A model generated the notes under the pieces. That model was not told the DNA's origin. It saw only the letters and a list, made by a program, of their open reading frames with translations, and did no database searches. DNA of 64,000 nt from Oidiodendron maius Zn (taxonomy: Eukaryota > Ascomycota > Leotiomycetes > Myxotrichaceae): contig KN832875.1 in NCBI GenBank assembly GCA_000827325.1, positions 992,001-1,056,000 of the forward strand. Reading direction: 5' to 3'. Positions 1-11,514 of the stretch are shown here, one piece after another. The stretch's first letter is position 1, and each line of letters begins with the position of its first letter. Position numbers and translations under genes: made by a program.

Positions 1-723
1 GGACCAACACCGGCAGGCACAAGCCCATGCAGCTGCTTGTCCTCAATTTATCTATCATTAGCGGCACTACAGCAGCTTCCATCAGACATAGCAACCGCCC
101 TAAGAACTGTACGCCGTGCAGCCGCAGTCGCTGCACAGACAATATGGTGCCCGCAATGTGGTGCTATTCAAGTAACTACTCCTATTCCTCTTATTGAATC
201 TTTTCAGAATACAATGCTTCTGGGAACGCTCTTGCCTATTGTGGCACATGGATATCAGAGGCTGTTGGATATGGTTGACGAAGAGGCTAACGCTGCTATT
301 GCGGCCCGGCAAACAAAGACGTTCAGCTTGTATGACTATGGTGGACTTTGTGGCCGCGAGATAAATCCTCAGGACGCATTTCCATGTGCTGAGAGGGATT
401 TTCTCTATAACACTATCAATATGCCCCCTGTCCAATGGAGGACCACAGTCAGAGCCTTATTAAGAGTTGATATATATGGCCATGAAACACCCGGTTTTAA
501 ACACAAAGGTCTTAAGGATCTTGTAGGCGAAATGGAATACCGCCAACGAGTTCGACACGAATTGATAGATGCCGCCGAAGCCGCAGGAACGTTAGACCCT
601 CGTCTGCTTGGCCATGGATTTCGCCCAAAGCCAGGAAAGACCTGCAGTGACTCGGACACTCCACAATGTTTGCAGATGATCAAGATGGCGAAACATGCTA
701 TTGATGAGTTATTAATTGCATGA
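1..723 (+). CDS. Zn2Cys6-type transcription factor, C-terminal part (cut by left edge)
   Basis: The frame is open from base 1 to a TGA at 721-723, so only about the last 240 residues are present and the start lies outside the window. The visible part resembles the C-terminal region of fungal Zn(II)2Cys6 regulators, often found in secondary-metabolite clusters: a helix beginning CLSSIYLSLAALQQLP, then WCPQCGA, then ESFQNTMLLGTLLPIV and YQRLLDMVDEE. The end is highly charged, with GFKHKGLKDLVGEMEYRQR followed by KMAKHAIDELLIA. The DNA-binding Cys6 cluster is not visible, so class membership is inferred from this C-terminal pattern. Such proteins act in the nucleus on promoters. The downstream neighbour, an aldolase, points back towards it (convergent). 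Family call is moderate; no target can be named. Confidence 0.7.
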   Translation, partial: GPTPAGTSPCSCLSSIYLSLAALQQLPSDIATALRTVRRAAAVAAQTIWCPQCGAIQVTTPIPLIESFQNTMLLGTLLPIVAHGYQRLLDMVDEEANAAIAARQTKTFSLYDYGGLCGREINPQDAFPCAERDFLYNTINMPPVQWRTTVRALLRVDIYGHETPGFKHKGLKDLVGEMEYRQRVRHELIDAAEAAGTLDPRLLGHGFRPKPGKTCSDSDTPQCLQMIKMAKHAIDELLIA

Positions 724-1317
724 AGCATTCCCATCCCATTCGGAATACAATAGTGCGATTCCAAGCACGTGCTGTGTAGCATTGATCAAATCACCAAAGC
801 CCACTTACACAAGAAGGTGACAATACATGTTGGCAAGTAGGCGATGGTACCCTAAGAAAGCCACTCGGAGCCATTTTTCCTAGGTCATCGAAAGAAGGAC
901 TGTTCAGACAAGCAATCCTCGTTAGCAGAGATGTGGACCCAGCTTCTTACAAAGCGGCCAAATAACTTCGAACGCTTCAAAGATTGAGTAGCAGCAATAT
1001 ATCTCTATCAAGAGTTCCGTGGAAGAAGTCACACTCTTGATAATGGAATCTGATGAGCGATAATACAGGGTACTCGGTATTCTGCACCATCTGCAGGTCA
1101 TATGTGTGTATAACACGGCCGGAAAAACAATACTCGGTGCTTGTCAATGCGGCAATGGCATAGAAGAAGGGAACATGTATCTCCATCTATCCTATTTATT
1201 AATAAATTATGGCGTGACGGAGAAAAAGGTTTGGGACAAAGACATCAGATCTTTCGCACGGCAGTGCTTGGCTCAGGTTAGACATTAGCTTAACAGCGTG
1301 GACTCTGCTCATGAATA
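724..1317. other. Convergent intergenic region
   Basis: This 594-bp spacer lies between the stop codons of the regulator and the aldolase and so holds two 3' ends. The open frames here are short and do not look like protein. I see no RNA gene or repeat. Confidence 0.6.
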
Positions 1318-2252
1318 TCAAGCTTTCCCCGAGCTCCCACACTCATCCATTAACCTCTGTACTTCTCTCTGGAATATTTCCACGCTGTCTTCCATTAATT
1401 TAGTGATAGGTGTAAACTCTTGCCTCTTTTCCATCATAGCTTTCCACGGATCAATCAGCTGCTTGTTGACATTGATCTTTGTTATACCACCACGGATGCA
1501 TTCTTGAAACAGGCTCCGGTCAAAAGAATTCGTACCGTGCAGTACAATCCTCACCTTTCCTGCAACTGCCTCTCTAACTTTCTCTAGTCGCTCAAACTCA
1601 AGCCATCCCCTAGGCCCTTTTGGCCCATACACGCCATGGATATTTCCGAACGCGGGAGCGAGGAAGTCAATACCCGTCTCGACAAACTCTAACGCCTGTT
1701 CCGGTGTGGTGAGCACGCCCTCTAAGTCTGCAGTGTCCTTCAGCCCATCCTCCCCACCCTCGATCCTTCCCGGTTCGGCTTCTGTAGCAATACCACGGTC
1801 GTGGCAGTACTCGGTCAGTTCCCTCGTCAAGCGGAGATTCTCGTCCTTCTCGTAATGGGACATATCAATCATGATCGAGTCAAAAGGCAACGACGCCGCA
1901 TACTTGACGAGCTCGACATCCAGACAGTGGTCTAGATGCAGCGATATAGGAACTGTCGCCGCCTTGCACACATCGGCAGCAAGGTTCACGAGGTGCGACT
2001 TGAACTGAGTGAGTGCCCAAGGAAAGAGCAGGATCATGGCCGGTGAGCGGCGCGACTCTGCCGCTCTCGCCGTAGCAATAATTTCTTCGAGGTTGTACTG
2101 CAAGATCAGTTACTTGTTTTACCATGCCTTAAATTGGAGGAGAAGAGGTTACATACACACACCACCGAGACAACGCCATACCCACCTTGCTCAGCCGCTT
2201 CTAGAATGGCGATGCTCTTGTTGTTTCCGAGTCTCTCTGCGGCAGATGACAT
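1318..2252 (-). CDS. Class II fructose-bisphosphate/ketose-bisphosphate aldolase family protein
   Basis: Two exons, complement(1318..2097, 2157..2252), give 291 residues. The 59-bp intron runs GTATGT to TTGCAG and joins GGYGVVSVVC to YNLEEIIATARAAES, a conserved junction in this family. It is a metal-dependent class II aldolase (FbaA/GatY/KbaY-like) expected to split or join ketose bisphosphates through dihydroxyacetone phosphate. Visible motifs are SLHLDHCLD with Zn-ligand His, EAEPGRIEGGEDG, the second His in APAFGNIHGVYGP, VLHGTNSFD and GITKINVNKQL. At about 290 residues it matches the short GatY/KbaY-like type rather than the roughly 360-residue glycolytic enzyme of yeast. No targeting signal is seen, so it is probably cytosolic. 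Fungal genomes often carry several such paralogues and the sugar substrate cannot be set from sequence. Confidence 0.88.
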
Positions 2253-3896
2253 GATGATGGTGAGATGACGTACAAATTAGGCCTTTCAGGAAGAGTTTAG
2301 TTCCTATCGTTGAGGCTGTCAGACAGAATAGCATATTCATCCCACTTCAGGCTGGTTCGGCATTTGTCGGCTGCTCAGCCTGATCCAAAAAGGGAGGGGG
2401 TGGGTATCAGCCTTGTCACATGACCATTTTCCGCCTCACCCGCCCGCACATCCGCACGTACATAAGGTAGGGAGGTAAAGAGAAATTACTCAGGTAGGGC
2501 AGAGTTGCATGGATCAGGCCCAGTGAGGAGGTATGGTAGTTGCAGCTGTGGAGTGGGCGGCCCGTGATGGCGCCTTCGAGAAAGGTATGCTTAACACAGG
2601 TATGCTACTCTTTGACATAAAAGATGTCACGTAAATTCGGGTCTAGGGGGGGTGGAAACACAGCCCTATGTAATTTACATGTATAATATACTACCCAGAT
2701 AGGCATTGTCCGAGCTTCCGAAACATAATTTGGACGATCGTAAGATACATAGGTATCGATGCCTGGCGTCTGAACATCAAAGCAGTCATGTCTCGAGGCT
2801 GACTCGCTCACAATGTCCCTGGACTTGCTGGCGAGGCTGAGGAGGCACCTGAAGGACTGAGTGGTCCTATGCACCTCGTATCAGTACCCGCAGCTGGGGG
2901 ACTGGGCAAGGTATTCTGCTGGACAGTGCCTATAAGGAACGGTGAACGAGCATACGTAAAGGAGACGTGAGAATTAAGTTCAAGGTCGAAGATCCCACGT
3001 GCACGGGGAAGGAGGGTACATGGAGAACGTTACATCTGAGAAAAGTAAGGGCCAGGCGACAGCCAAGGCTCAAGTGTGCTGACCCAGCCCCTTCCATCGG
3101 CACAGTACCTGTTTATGGCGGAGGAGCACCCGAGCCCTTCCCGGGGAACTGAGGCCTTCACGTACAGGCGGTCCAGCATCGCGCTGCGGTGCCGAGGATC
3201 GCTGGGTTCTGGATCGCAGGCGCGGCCCCCGAGGCGCCGCGCGCCACCGGGAGTCCTTGTATGTTGCGGCCCATAGTTCGAATCGTGGCAGTGAAGCGGG
3301 AGAAGATCCTTCGAGTGTCAAACATATCGATATTAAGCGCCTACAAGCGCGCAGCAGACGCCCCCTTCGGCGCTTGCGTGGAGGCTTTGCGCTTGCTCCT
3401 TTCGCGCTTGTGCCATCGGCGTTCCTCTGAAACCCACGGACTTCTATTTCGCAGACGCAGGGTAAGATCCAAAGACGGCACGCTAGCCTGCTCCGCAATG
3501 TCTCAGGAGCATCACAGCCGGGTCGTGTCGTAAATGGGGTTGCATAGACGAGCTTACCAAGGTCAGCCAAAAAAAACTTACTTTCGACGGTCGGAGATGC
3601 GTTTTTCAGCTCTTCCGCACTAGCATGTCATAGGGGCGGCGATTGTCACCAAGTTTGGAATCTCCCCAAAATATATACATAAAAAATTAAAAATGAAAAT
3701 GAAAACATAATAAAATTGAAATGAGAGTTCAGAATGAGTCATTCGTTATTCGTACACAGACGCTAGGATCTAAATAAATTATACACCCCGTATATAGCTC
3801 GTAATAATCCGTGTCGTATGTCTCAGAACACCATGTGCTATGCTATCCCATCCCAATCATTGTAAAACCCCAGGTCCGTTATCTCATATACGTCCA
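2253..3896. other. Intergenic region upstream of the aldolase
   Basis: This 1.6-kb spacer contains the aldolase promoter and the 3' side of the bZIP gene. It has a GC-rich island at about 3050-3480 and an A-rich low-complexity stretch at about 3666-3720. The longest frame (complement 3070-3570) is arginine-rich, lacks family character and is treated as chance. No RNA gene was recognised. Confidence 0.5.
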
Positions 3897-5231
3897 TTAC
3901 CAGTCCGGCAGTTGAGGGGCGCCGCGCTGCCGCCTCCAAAAATTACTGCGCTGCACCCATTCCCGCCCCAACATCCATCCCCAGCGCTCCAGCGTGGCTT
4001 GGGAGAACTCCCACGCGGTCTCATCCAGTGCGCTCTCGCTCCAGACGATGGGTTGGGTCATGTCATCATGGCCGCCTCCCACGATCCCGACCTCCATGAC
4101 AAAACTCTGCGCTACCTCGGGGTCGATGGTCAACAGGCGCTCCCGGAGCGAGATTGAGGGGATCAAGTCGATGCCATAGAAATGATGCGTCTCCAGCTGT
4201 GCTTTGGTGGGTTTTAATACGTCTGGCAGGGAGGCGCTCATGGATCGTAAAATGGCGAGGTGCCTGACGGGGGATGTGGTAATAGACGGGTCAGAAATTA
4301 GCGGCCGAAATATCTCCACGATCTCAGCATGGGCCTTGTTTCGATAATATGGAAATGCAATGCTCGATCTGAAGACATCATTAATGTCACTGAAAGAGTG
4401 AGTAGTTATGAACATGTACTGACGACACGTGCTGGCCAGAACTCCTGTGGGGACCAGCCTGGGGTGGAGGCGGCGCCGGCATCGATCCTGGCATATTCAT
4501 AGACGGATAGGATGTTCCCATGGCACTTCGAGAACCTCCATATGCTGATGTCTCAGAGTGGCCTTGTGGATTAGGATGGACTCCAGACTGGAGCACCATG
4601 GAGTAATGTTGGTCCGTCAATGCTGACGGGTCGGAGTACGAGGCGAGACTCGGAGGTAACATCGGAGATGTCATACTTAGTCCCATCAAGTCGGAGCCGA
4701 GCGACGCTGGCGGGCTCGCAGTACCAGACAGTGAAGCCGCCGATATGGACGGCGAGAGCGAGTAGGCGCGACGCTCATTTGAAATGGATGGTACATTATG
4801 AGGGGTGGCTAGGAGGCCATGGCCTGACGAAGACGAAGGCCCGTAGATCTGCGATTTCAAGACTTCGTTCTCCCTCCTGAGTTCGTCGTTCTCGTAGCGC
4901 AGGCGCTCGATCTCCTCCGACTGTTCCGAGTTCTGCTCCTTCTGAGCTTGCTCTAGGTTTTTTAAATGCTCCTTTCTCCTCCGGCCTAAGTCATACCGTT
5001 AGTGTCTAAGTCTGGATGCGGGCAAGGTCAATGCAGCGTACGGAACTCTCGTTGCGCCAACCGATTATACTACTTCATGTCAGCACGCGCTCTCCAACTG
5101 CCTGGCTGGAGGCCGCCACAGCGGTGGGAGCATACCTCGCGCTTGCGTTCTTCCTTGTCTTGAGGGAGATCCATCTTGGTGGAGAGAGAAAACTGCCGCG
5201 GACGCCGGAGGACAGTCGTCTGCGTTGTCAT
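3897..5231 (-). CDS. bZIP transcription factor with C-terminal DUF3425-like domain
   Basis: Modelled as four exons, complement(3897..4368, 4424..4985, 5042..5069, 5136..5231), 385 residues. A 28-bp second exon carries most of the basic region: joined, it reads NRLAQREFRRRRKEHLKNLE, matching the bZIP consensus N-x7-R. A leucine-zipper-like helix follows (ERLRYENDELRRENEVLKS), then a Ser/Pro/Met-rich linker, then a C-terminal domain with HFYGIDLIPSISLRERLL, like the DUF3425 part of fungal AP-1-like regulators. It should act as a nuclear dimer on a palindromic site. An in-frame ATG at 5174 would give a protein 19 residues shorter. The third intron is the weak point: a GTCAGT donor at 4423 with acceptor CTTCAG keeps the frame; a GTACAT donor with a later acceptor is the alternative. 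No target genes can be inferred. Confidence 0.82.
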
Positions 5232-5271
5232 GCTGGAAAGCGGACAGAGGAGAGGGAGAATTCGGGTTCAT
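5232..5271 (-). promoter_or_regulatory. Upstream out-of-frame ATG before the bZIP start
   Basis: An ATG at complement 5271 lies 40 nt before the chosen bZIP start and opens a 63-codon frame that overlaps the bZIP coding sequence in another frame. If the mRNA begins upstream of 5271 this would be an overlapping upstream ORF lowering translation of the main frame. Whether it is transcribed is unknown. Confidence 0.3.
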
Positions 5272-8005
5272 ATACCAAAGTATTTAAGGGCGTACGACCG
5301 GTACGGGAGTTCTCATAGCATAGCCAGTTTGGAGGGATGCGATCCTTTGACGGGGCGTGGAGAGGTCATATACTGCCCATGCATGGGGGCCACCCTCCGA
5401 CTCTGCCTTGCGCGTAGAAACTGCTACCCCTTGCGGTCAAAGCGAAAGCGAATGTGGGATTAGTCTCAGCCTTGATGGACTGCCCCAAGATGGCCATTTC
5501 TTTCGACGCGCCTGAAATCCCGGGCGCCTACGCTTGTGCACGCTGGCATGGGGACCAAACGGGCGCGCCAATGATCATCATACAGCGGGGCGGAGGGTTG
5601 GCCCATTTCCCTGCATTTGCAAGGTGTTGGAGGGGGGTTTTGCACCTCTGGCCGGCATCCAGGCTCCGGAAGCGAAGACGCCCCTTCGGTTGGGTGCTGG
5701 TGCTGGGTACTGCTGCTGTTACAGTGACAGTGCTGGGAGCCATGGCCCCCTTTTCTGTCATTCGCCTATCGGTACGGGCAAGTTAAACGGACGGAGGAGG
5801 GGTGGTGCTGAAGAGCCAACCGGTGATAGTCAATCCGACAACCGAACCCGAGCAACTCGATGCCTTTAATAGGTCAAGTCTCTCGTGGCTCACATATGGG
5901 GCGGTCGCCACAAGCACTGGACCGAAGCCCATAGGCCCACTACAAATGTGTCGTGATGTATGCCATATCGCAGGATGCCTCACGCAACTGGACTGTGGCA
6001 GCAGAGCCAAGGCGTGGTGGCATGGCGTCTGCTCCACCCCTCAGACTGTCCGGCGGGCAACTGCCTGCCGCTTCTGCACTGGTGGACGGTTCCCTCATGA
6101 GTGCCGCTTGGCACTACTCCAGCAGCCCTAGCAGGTCGATACGGCACGGCCACGCCTGGACACTGCAGATACTCGGTGGCCCAGCACTTGCAACGATGCC
6201 CGTGGACGGGTGCCTGATCTGACCACACTGCAGGCCGGACGATGGCCTGAGGCACGGAAAACACAAGGCTATCTTTCCGCTTTTCCCGCTGCCTCTTCTG
6301 TGCCTCTTGGGCGGTAATGGCGCGGTAATACGGAGGAATGGACAGCCCGCGGAGTATGGCCAATGGTTGTTATATCCGCCCGAGCTGCCTCGCTCCTTCA
6401 ACACCAGATAGACACCCCGACTCTCTGCTTGGGGGGGCGAGCGGGCGGCCTGGCTAGCGGCTGGTTCGCACCCTTTCTGACGCGTGTACATCGCACAGCG
6501 CTTGAATACAGCCCCGCGGCAATCGCGACGTCCCAGTAGGCTGGATCAGGGGCGGCAAAACTCCCTCGTGCGGCCTAGGTCACTCTCTCGTGTGAGTGCC
6601 AGGCGCTGGTAACGAATAGAACTGCCGCGGAGGGCTTCGTGATGGGAGGGGGGGTGTGCGGAATCTCACTCAGCCCTCCACACACCCTTCCCCCCCTAGA
6701 AGTCACATCTCGTTTCTCGAAAACGAAGCACGTCCGGTGCAGACAGCGTATTAGGCGATGCTCGATCCACCAAACCCCACACAGGGCTGAACGGCTGATG
6801 CATATTCTCTGCTATTGGCCGCGTCGGTTCGTGTATGTCTCTCTCCCCCCTTTCACCGCCATGTCTCCGCCGCCGGGCCAATCCCACCGTCGCACAGCCT
6901 GCTTCCCAGGGCGCGGCGCAAACCCAACCAACAGCAGTGCGTACCATTAGCTCGTATCCTGCCCATTTGGAAGCTTTTCGGCCACATTTTCTCTGCTCCT
7001 ACCCCGCCGTCCGATGGCCCCAGGCACGCTGGTGGTTCGCCATGTGGTCGGCAATTCCTTGATGCGCCCGTGGTTGTCTTTGCTAAGCCACCCGGAGCTT
7101 CGCTCATTGGGACCGCTCGTTCCTATCCCGACGTCGATCCATTTGGAAAGTGGCCGTCGGGTGCTGCGCTGCACGGTCGGGGCCTCATCATGCGATGGCG
7201 GTTGCTAGGTCCTAGAGAGGCACAGAAGCAGAAGCAAGTGCCAGTCGTAAGCCTAGCCCGTGGCGCTTTGTCTTTTAACTGGCCTGGGTTTATAAGCTGG
7301 CCGCACTGTCGTTCTCCGCGGACTGAAGAACCCCTCGATGGTCCCTGTACTAGTAGAGTTGCAGATACCCCTACCGCCTAGGTTCTGTACGTGACGGCAC
7401 AGACTACCAATGTGATGGTTAAACTACGTTACCAGCCTACATCATGTTCGGTCAGGGTCGCTCATATCTCCCCTTTCCCAATTTCTTCCAGGCCAAATAC
7501 ATGTCGGGATATTCGTCGCCACGGAATTAAGCATTAAGTCCTATCGGCGACTGGCCTCTTGGGGACAGTGAAGTTGGAGGGCGAACAGTTGACCTTACTC
7601 GGACCTAGCGATCTAAAAGCACATACAGTATGGCTTCCTGTTTGGCCGGACTTACATAACCCCCTCGATGCTTACTTACGCTGTCACGTAGGAATAGGGC
7701 TGAGAGAGAGAGAAGGAGAATCTCCAAATGACCGTCCTAGGATTGTCTGCTACACCCGGGGCTGGAGTCAACAATTACAGAACCTAAGATTACTGCCTCC
7801 TTTAACTCTCCCCGCTGTGACCTGCCTTCTTGCGTCAAAGCGCTACCCAAAGGAAACCCCCTCTGTTTGCCAAACTCGACGAGGTTCTAAATAATCTTCC
7901 TCCACCAGAATTCGTCTATGTATGTGCGCTCATCATCTCCTCTTATGTACAGCCCAAAAAAACATCTTCCCTTAGAGTGATGGTTGGACTTGCGGCCAAG
8001 GGCAT
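5232..8005. other. Long GC-rich gene-free region
   Basis: This 2.8-kb stretch lies upstream of the bZIP gene and downstream of EKI1. Many overlapping frames are open on both strands because of high GC content, especially 5500-7400, but none shows a domain, plausible splice chain or family pattern. It may serve as an extended promoter or leader of the bZIP gene. I see no repeat array, RNA gene or transposon. Confidence 0.5.
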
Positions 8006-9429
8006 CTATGCTTCCTGCGCCCACCGTCTTTCTCTAGGGGCCACTTCTTTCTTCGATGCAGCACGACTGCCATCGCTTTCTTCTCGCCATGCCCAATACT
8101 CGCCAAGTCTAACCTCAGCATACGAAGCATAATCGAAGTCGATCTGCGATATCTTGGCTTGGATAAGAGCCCAGATGCCCCAATAAAATCCAGGCACGCC
8201 TCGATAGACATCTACTTCGTCGAATAATCTGCCCACTTCTGCCTCCTCGTCAATCTGCAACATATCGCTGCCCAAGTGGGCAAAATAGCTTCGAACGTAT
8301 TCTTGGATAAAATCACGTCTCTGAGATTGAGTGGGAAGGAGATGGTGCTCGCAGTCAAACCCACCCCATTCGGCAAAGTGATTGGAAATATCAAAAGCTG
8401 CAGGGGATGGGGTAGCATATTCATAGTCGATGAAGCTGACGGTCGGCGCGGCATCAACAGCATCAGTCGAAAGCGGTTGTACAATCACATTACCACTGAG
8501 TAAGTCGCAATGGGCAAAAACGAGCTAGTATAGTCAGTATAAGTCAAGCAATGAGAGGAAACCATATAATCAATGTTTCGCACGGCATATTCAATGTCAA
8601 ACTGGCCGGGTAATATGCCGTGGTCGCAATGACAGCAAATAAATTCATGGATCAAAAGGCCACTCACGCTGTTATCACCCAGACCTGGACGGTTACTGAA
8701 TTCTGCAACCAGTCTAGTAAGTTCATTCTGTAGTTTGTTCTGCCTTTGCTTCTCTGCGTCAGACCCGACAGGCAGAGCGTATATCCATTTCTGCATCACC
8801 GTCCAAACATTGGGGGCAGGCTTCCCAGGCGCAACATTATCAATTGCCATCTGCAGAACTGGATCACGCCTGTTGGATGTGGAAGGTGGCACGCCCAACT
8901 CTGGGCTTGCCTCGATCTCTTGAGGCTGTATTGCATGTGCAGCTGGTAGACATGGCACTATAGCATGCCACTCAGCTAATCGTCTGGCCACCGCTCGCCA
9001 TATGTCCTGTCTCCTTAAGTCGACAGGCGATGTTACCACACCACGAATGAATCGATATAACATTCCATTATGAAACCGAGCTAGCAGCTCAGGGGCTAGG
9101 TTGTATTGCATGAGCAGCTCGTGATTCTGGGTTTCGCGCTCTCGGTCAATTATAAGATCCGTTCCCTGGCCATAGGCCCTCAATAGTACCGCATCGTTAT
9201 CTACCTCCTCCACTGACAGCCCTGGTCTCTTGTTCACGACCTTCAACAGGGTATTCGTAATCCCGTCTGTGAAGCGCACAAATTCAATCTTGCCTTCATG
9301 CTCCCACTCTGGCCGCAGCGTTAGGATTAGGCGGAGAGCAGAAGTCTGGGATTCCGCTTGATTATAGGTGAGAGGTATAAATCGGACCTTGCTCCCGCCA
9401 GGATTTGGCCCTGACTTGAATCCTATCAT
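8006..9429 (-). CDS. EKI1: Ethanolamine kinase (choline/ethanolamine kinase family)
   Basis: Two exons, complement(8006..8524, 8668..9429), 426 residues. It phosphorylates ethanolamine with ATP, the first step of the CDP-ethanolamine branch of the Kennedy pathway for phosphatidylethanolamine, in the cytosol. The 143-bp intron (GTGAGT...CTAG) joins GLGDNS directly to LVFAHCDLLSGNVIV, restoring the catalytic HxDxxxxN loop. FIDYEYATPSPAAFDISNHF follows with the metal-binding Asp. Earlier parts are FVRFTDGITNTLLKVV, the nucleotide-binding region, and YRFIRGVV. The FTDGITN segment favours ethanolamine over choline kinase. The intron reads open from the 5' side, so an automatic caller may extend exon 1 through it. 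The start gives a plain N-terminus with no targeting signal. Confidence 0.9.
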
Positions 9430-10896
9430 CGTTCTTCGATTGGCCGCGTGTTCTTTGCAGGGAGAGGGGAAAAGTCGGTGAGGGCGCTGTGAGGGATGTC
9501 AGTCGGGATGGAAAATCAGGAGGCAAAACCGCCTACATTGAAGGTCGTGTTAAGCGGCGTTCTCTGATGGAATGCAAATCAGGGTCTCAAAGAGAGATCA
9601 GGAGGCGTCGATTTTGTTGAGCAGGATTCCAGCGATGACGTAGATATTCGAGGCCGCAGTCTGAAACTTTGAGTCTCTGCAGGCCAGAACGTAGCACCGC
9701 CAGAGATTCTGCCGCAGAACGGAGGCTGGGGAGGGTGGAGGAGGGAGGGGCGTTGGAATTGGTTCTCCCCGTGTTGTGCGAGAAGAAAGTTCGAGGGTCG
9801 CCACTCGGGAGCTAAGCCGCAGAAATACAGGCAATTGGTCGCGTGCCCGTCCACCTGCCAATGCCTCGGAAACAGGCGATTGACACGATACAGAAGATTA
9901 TAAAGGGGGGACCTCATGGTTACAGAGAGCTCAATATTGGTATCTATCTTCAGCTCAAAGGTTGAGAGGTTATAGGGGATTGCCGCGACTATTGACGTAT
10001 GTACTCGTCGATATTTGTGATCGGTCCCAACTTAACAATATATTATGCTATCTCCACAGCTGCGGTGATAAGCACAACATGCAGCAATAAACAGTCACTT
10101 TCCCACAGTCCCCGCTATAGATCTGTCGCTAGTTGAAGGGTTTAGCCGGGCCAGTAATTGCGTTCTAGAAGAAATAAATACGTGACCATTCTGCCTTTTA
10201 TGGGCGATTGGGACATCTATGACCACTATAGTCCGCCCCATATCAAAATCCCTGGTGCCTGGTGAGCGCCAGTTATTTAAAGATCTCGACCCGAGTATTT
10301 GGGACGCTGACGTCGATGACGCAGTGGAGAGTGAGACATCATCCCAAATTACTGCTAGTTAATAGAAAATGGGATGCAGGGACTCTACTTACCACTCTAT
10401 AATCTCAATCACTCGCTAGTTATTATATGTCGTTGCGTTAAGCAGGAAACATAATATTAACATGTTGCAGATCCAGTACAAACCCAGGACCTAACTATAA
10501 ATGGCATAACTGCTAGCTTGCGAAGGATCTGAGTTGCTGGCATGTAAAAATAATCATTATAGATCGTAATATTCTCCTTCGATTTAAGTTGGAAATAAAA
10601 GGGCCTTAGAATACCACCTCAAGCACGACACGAGGGTCTCAAAATAGTTAGGTTGTGAGGCGTTAACGAAAGAGAGTGAAACTGAAAGTAAAATTATGTA
10701 GGCAGCGAGAACGCGCAGTCATGAAAGGGCGAAAGGCCTGCAAAGATTTGAAATATCTCTAGGAAGTGTCTCAAAATATTGAACACAACTGTGTAAGTCC
10801 TCATCATCCTCAATGTACAAACTCTAACATCTCATTTCATCTAGAAAACAGAGGCAAAAATCAATCTACTGGCTTCAACCACTCTAAGAATAAGAT
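9430..10896. other. Intergenic region upstream of EKI1
   Basis: This 1.5-kb spacer is largely AT-rich from 9950. It contains the EKI1 promoter and the 3' flank of the acetyltransferase gene. A TGACGTCG bZIP-like half-palindrome lies at 10308-10315. No gene or repeat could be supported. Confidence 0.5.
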
Positions 10897-11514
10897 CTAT
10901 GCTGCTTGCCCAACTCTCGGACTGTACTTCATCAGGGAGATACTTCTCGAAGAACCACTTCCTGAAGACTCGCTTTTAATGGTCATAAACCCGCACCTTT
11001 CGTACAGCTTCACTGCGGGTGGATTGTCGTCGTCCACCGCAATGCTCGCCACCATCGGCACTCCCGCAGAGGCTGCTTGCTCGCGTCCAAATTCTAGTGA
11101 CTTTTCAATAAGGGCCTTGGCAGTGCCTTGACGACGTATTTCAGGCAGGACGAACATGCCATTGATGCGCCAGTGAGAAACCGTGGGAGCCTTGGCTGGT
11201 GTTGTCCCATCCGTTTTGGGTGGGAACCAGGGGTTATCGAGAGGAGAATGGTCCTCCGCGAGGTATGGCAGTGGGCCAATCAGAACAAGACTGCCAACGA
11301 TGCGGCTCTCCTGAAGGGCGAAGAAGGTAAAGGCTTGGGGGTTGATGAGGCGGGTATACCAGACCTCGTCCTCGAAGGCAACTTCTCGCTCGTAAGTCGA
11401 TAGGAAGGCCTCGGGGGCAGTCTTTAGAGCAAAGAGCCGGAATTCCTTGGACCGGTGCTGCCACGTGCGGCCACTCTCATCGTCATGAGGAACTTGGAAG
11501 ATCTCGAAAGGCAT
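10897..11514 (-). CDS. GNAT-family N-acetyltransferase
   Basis: A single exon encodes 205 residues. GNAT enzymes move an acetyl group from acetyl-CoA to an amine. The fold is recognisable from the middle onward: an IVGSLVLIGPLPYL strand pair, INGMFVLPEIRRQGTAKALI with the acetyl-CoA pyrophosphate loop (R/Q-x-x-G-x-A, here RRQGTA), then VASIAVDDDNPPAVKLYERCGF, the usual C-terminal strand with the N..A..LYE..GF pattern. No targeting sequence is evident. It is transcribed divergently from the CorA-like gene across 445 bp. The substrate (polyamine, antibiotic, protein or other) cannot be read from the sequence. An ATG-initiated antisense frame overlaps the 3' end but is not considered real. Confidence 0.85.
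   Translation of the reverse strand: MPFEIFQVPHDDESGRTWQHRSKEFRLFALKTAPEAFLSTYEREVAFEDEVWYTRLINPQAFTFFALQESRIVGSLVLIGPLPYLAEDHSPLDNPWFPPKTDGTTPAKAPTVSHWRINGMFVLPEIRRQGTAKALIEKSLEFGREQAASAGVPMVASIAVDDDNPPAVKLYERCGFMTIKSESSGSGSSRSISLMKYSPRVGQAA

Noticed and set aside
3262-3300. GTTCGAATC resembling a tRNA T-loop
   Set aside because: No matching A box, acceptor stem or anticodon arm could be built around it on either strand.
3070-3570. 166-codon frame on the minus strand
   Set aside because: Arginine-rich composition typical of chance frames in GC-rich DNA; no domain or splice context.
6815-7381. 188-codon frame on the plus strand
   Set aside because: Overlaps several equally open frames on both strands, low complexity, no family pattern.
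8525-8667. In-frame extension of EKI1 exon 1 through the intron
   Set aside because: Reading through loses the HCDLLSGN catalytic loop, while splicing restores it exactly.
10766-11131. Plus-strand frame overlapping the GNAT gene
   Set aside because: Antisense shadow of a well-supported coding sequence without features of its own.
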